Shown: one piece after another, positions 12,553 to 13,531 of the stretch
Numbering within the stretch: position 1 is the stretch's first letter
How the letters are laid out: each line of letters begins with the position of its first letter
Assembly: GCA_024860865.1 (NCBI GenBank)
Contig: JACRDV010000081.1
Location: 1-13,531, forward strand
Direction: 5' to 3'
Length of the DNA: 13,531 nucleotides
Origin: Methanobacteriota archaeon
Lineage (GTDB): Archaea; JACRDV01
Notes under the pieces: model-generated
The model's input: the letters and a program-made list of their open reading frames with translations, nothing else
What the model was told of the DNA's origin: nothing
Databases searched by the model: none
Position numbers and translations under genes: made by a program

Positions 12553-13233
12553 TTATTCGCCCCAGCCATACTCGCCAACCAGCGGAACAAATGCACATGG
12601 CCCACGATTTTTCACATCAAATTTATCCTGGTCCTTTTTAATGGCCACTAGGAGGTCTTGAAGTGTATAGCCTCCCACCGGAATCACTATAATGCCCTCA
12701 ATTTTAAGTTGTTCACACAATGGCTTTGGGATTTCAGGTGCACCAGCTGTCACAAGAATTCTGTCATATGGGGCTTTTTGTTGGTAACCTTTACTCCCAT
12801 CGCTAGCTATTACAGTAACCAGTTTGCCATATCCAGTTAAAGCCAAATTTCTCTTTGCATTTTCAACAAGCTCAGGAATCCTATCGATTGTATAAACATG
12901 CCCTGCTTCTCCAATTATTTCTGCAATGACTGCGGAATGGTACCCTGAACCAGCTCCTATCTCAAGCACTTTCATGCCAGGGTTTAGATTAAGTAGCTCT
13001 GTCATCATTCCAACCATGTGGGGTGCAGAAATCGTTTGACCAGCTCCAATCGGTAGAGGGCGGTCATCGTAAGCATATAGCTTGAGTCTCTCTGGCACAA
13101 AAAGGTGCCTAGGAACTTTTCGCATTGCTTCAATAACTGGTTGCGAAGAGATATAACCAGTATCAATTAGCCTTCGAGTGAGCCTTTCCCGCTCATTCTC
13201 ATAAATGTCTACGGGCAAAATCCTCGCCATCAT
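12553..13233 (-). CDS. pcm: Protein-L-isoaspartate O-methyltransferase
   Basis: 226 residues. It uses SAM to methylate L-isoaspartyl residues in damaged proteins so that they can return to aspartate, in the cytoplasm. The family blocks are clear: VPRHLFVPERLKLYAYDDRP (40-59), GAGQTISAPHMVGMM (63-77), the SAM-binding motif I VLEIGAGSGYHSAVIAE (89-105) and YTIDRIPELVENAKRNL. The C-terminus, PCAFVPLVGEYGWGE, is also typical. The protein starts with two ATG codons (13233 and 13230). TTTATCTA on the minus strand (13252-13259) lies about 23-26 bases upstream, so a leaderless message is likely. It converges on fen1 with a 13-base gap and is divergent from the DUF371 gene. Confidence 0.95.
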   Translation of the reverse strand: MMARILPVDIYENERERLTRRLIDTGYISSQPVIEAMRKVPRHLFVPERLKLYAYDDRPLPIGAGQTISAPHMVGMMTELLNLNPGMKVLEIGAGSGYHSAVIAEIIGEAGHVYTIDRIPELVENAKRNLALTGYGKLVTVIASDGSKGYQQKAPYDRILVTAGAPEIPKPLCEQLKIEGIIVIPVGGYTLQDLLVAIKKDQDKFDVKNRGPCAFVPLVGEYGWGE

Positions 13234-13270
13234 AATTCTTTAATGCTTATTTAGATAAAACTTAGGGAAT

Positions 13271-13531
13271 ATGCGCATTATTGAAGTTATACTTGCAAAG
13301 GGGCATCCAAACATAACAGCAAAACACCCTACAACATTTGAAATAACTAAAGACCATGAAATTACCGAAAAAGCAGACTGTGTAGTGGCAATTAAGGCCT
13401 CAAAGGGCGCAAATGACCTAAATCCCAAGTTCAAAACACTGGCTCAAAAACAAAGCGCGAGAATTACCGCTATTTTTGAGGCTAAAGGTTTAAAAGAAAT
13501 AGTAAAAGGCTTTGGACACCCTAAATTATCC
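13271..13531 (+). CDS. DUF371-family protein (partial, cut by the window end)
   Basis: 87 codons are open from the ATG at 13271 to the window edge. The sequence MRIIEVILAKGHPNITAKHP, then TTFEITKDHEITEKADCVVA, then IKASKGANDLNP matches the archaeal DUF371 family, whose GHPNI, TTFEITKD and DCVV blocks I recognise. The function is unknown. AGGGA five bases before the ATG can act as the Shine-Dalgarno site. Full length should be about 130-150 residues, so the C-terminal third or more is missing. The gene shares a 37-base promoter region with the divergent pcm gene. Confidence 0.85.
   Translation, partial: MRIIEVILAKGHPNITAKHPTTFEITKDHEITEKADCVVAIKASKGANDLNPKFKTLAQKQSARITAIFEAKGLKEIVKGFGHPKLS

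Noticed and set aside
1-13531. CRISPR arrays, insertion sequences, integrase sites, tRNA or rRNA genes
   Set aside because: No regularly spaced repeats, no transposase or integrase motifs, and no tRNA cloverleaf or rRNA sequence were seen. The 83-bp element at 6182 is the only possible mobile-type sequence.

Overview
The window is archaeal chromosomal DNA, AT-rich and gene-dense. Domain-specific genes show this: FEN-1 with a C-terminal PCNA-binding box, elongation factor aEF-1beta, CDP-archaeol synthase (CarS), a tetraether-lipid-synthase-like radical SAM protein, a TrmB-family regulator, a KaiC-like ATPase and a DUF371 protein. Two adjacent methanofuran-biosynthesis genes (mfnF, mfnE) suggest C1 metabolism using methanofuran and tetrahydromethanopterin. 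That fits a methanogen or a Wood-Ljungdahl archaeon such as a Bathyarchaeia-like lineage. The lineage is inferred from general resemblance and is not proven by this sequence.

Layout. Positions 1-54 hold the 5' end of a leftward gene with a well-placed TATA box. A rightward cluster follows at 181-2285: mfnF, mfnE, a 57-residue four-CxxC zinc protein and aEF-1beta, packed with overlaps or gaps of a few bases. Converging on it are the leftward genes argF (ornithine carbamoyltransferase) and an operon read carS, DUF512-type radical SAM, 95-residue unknown protein, pyrE (5776 down to 3413). Every junction in that operon overlaps or nearly touches.

Positions 5777-6408 form the longest stretch without an intact gene. 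They contain what looks like a frameshifted, degraded protein gene (about 5869-6159, leftward). Next to it is a compact element at 6182-6264 whose 11-bp perfect inverted repeat encloses two further hairpins, giving a three-way-junction fold.

The trmB-like regulator (leftward) and the Tes-like radical SAM gene (rightward, 7339-8841) are divergent. Their shared 171-bp spacer carries two dyad symmetries, a TATA box and a strong Shine-Dalgarno site. Two tandem paralogous winged-helix proteins (9026-9298 and 9391-9693) come next, and the second overlaps a KaiC-like ATPase gene (9680-10408). Palindromes sit at both helix-turn-helix promoters. A CBS-pair protein, a DUF192 protein, fen1 (rightward, corrected TTG start at 11493), protein-L-isoaspartate methyltransferase and a truncated DUF371 gene finish the window.

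Functionally the window combines C1-cofactor synthesis, translation, arginine and pyrimidine synthesis, and DNA and protein repair. It also holds two membrane-lipid genes, carS and the tes-like gene, within about 2 kb on either side of a TrmB regulator. The least explained items are the three-way-junction element with its neighbouring pseudogene, the wHTH-wHTH-KaiC module, and the unknown 95-residue gene inside the carS-pyrE operon.
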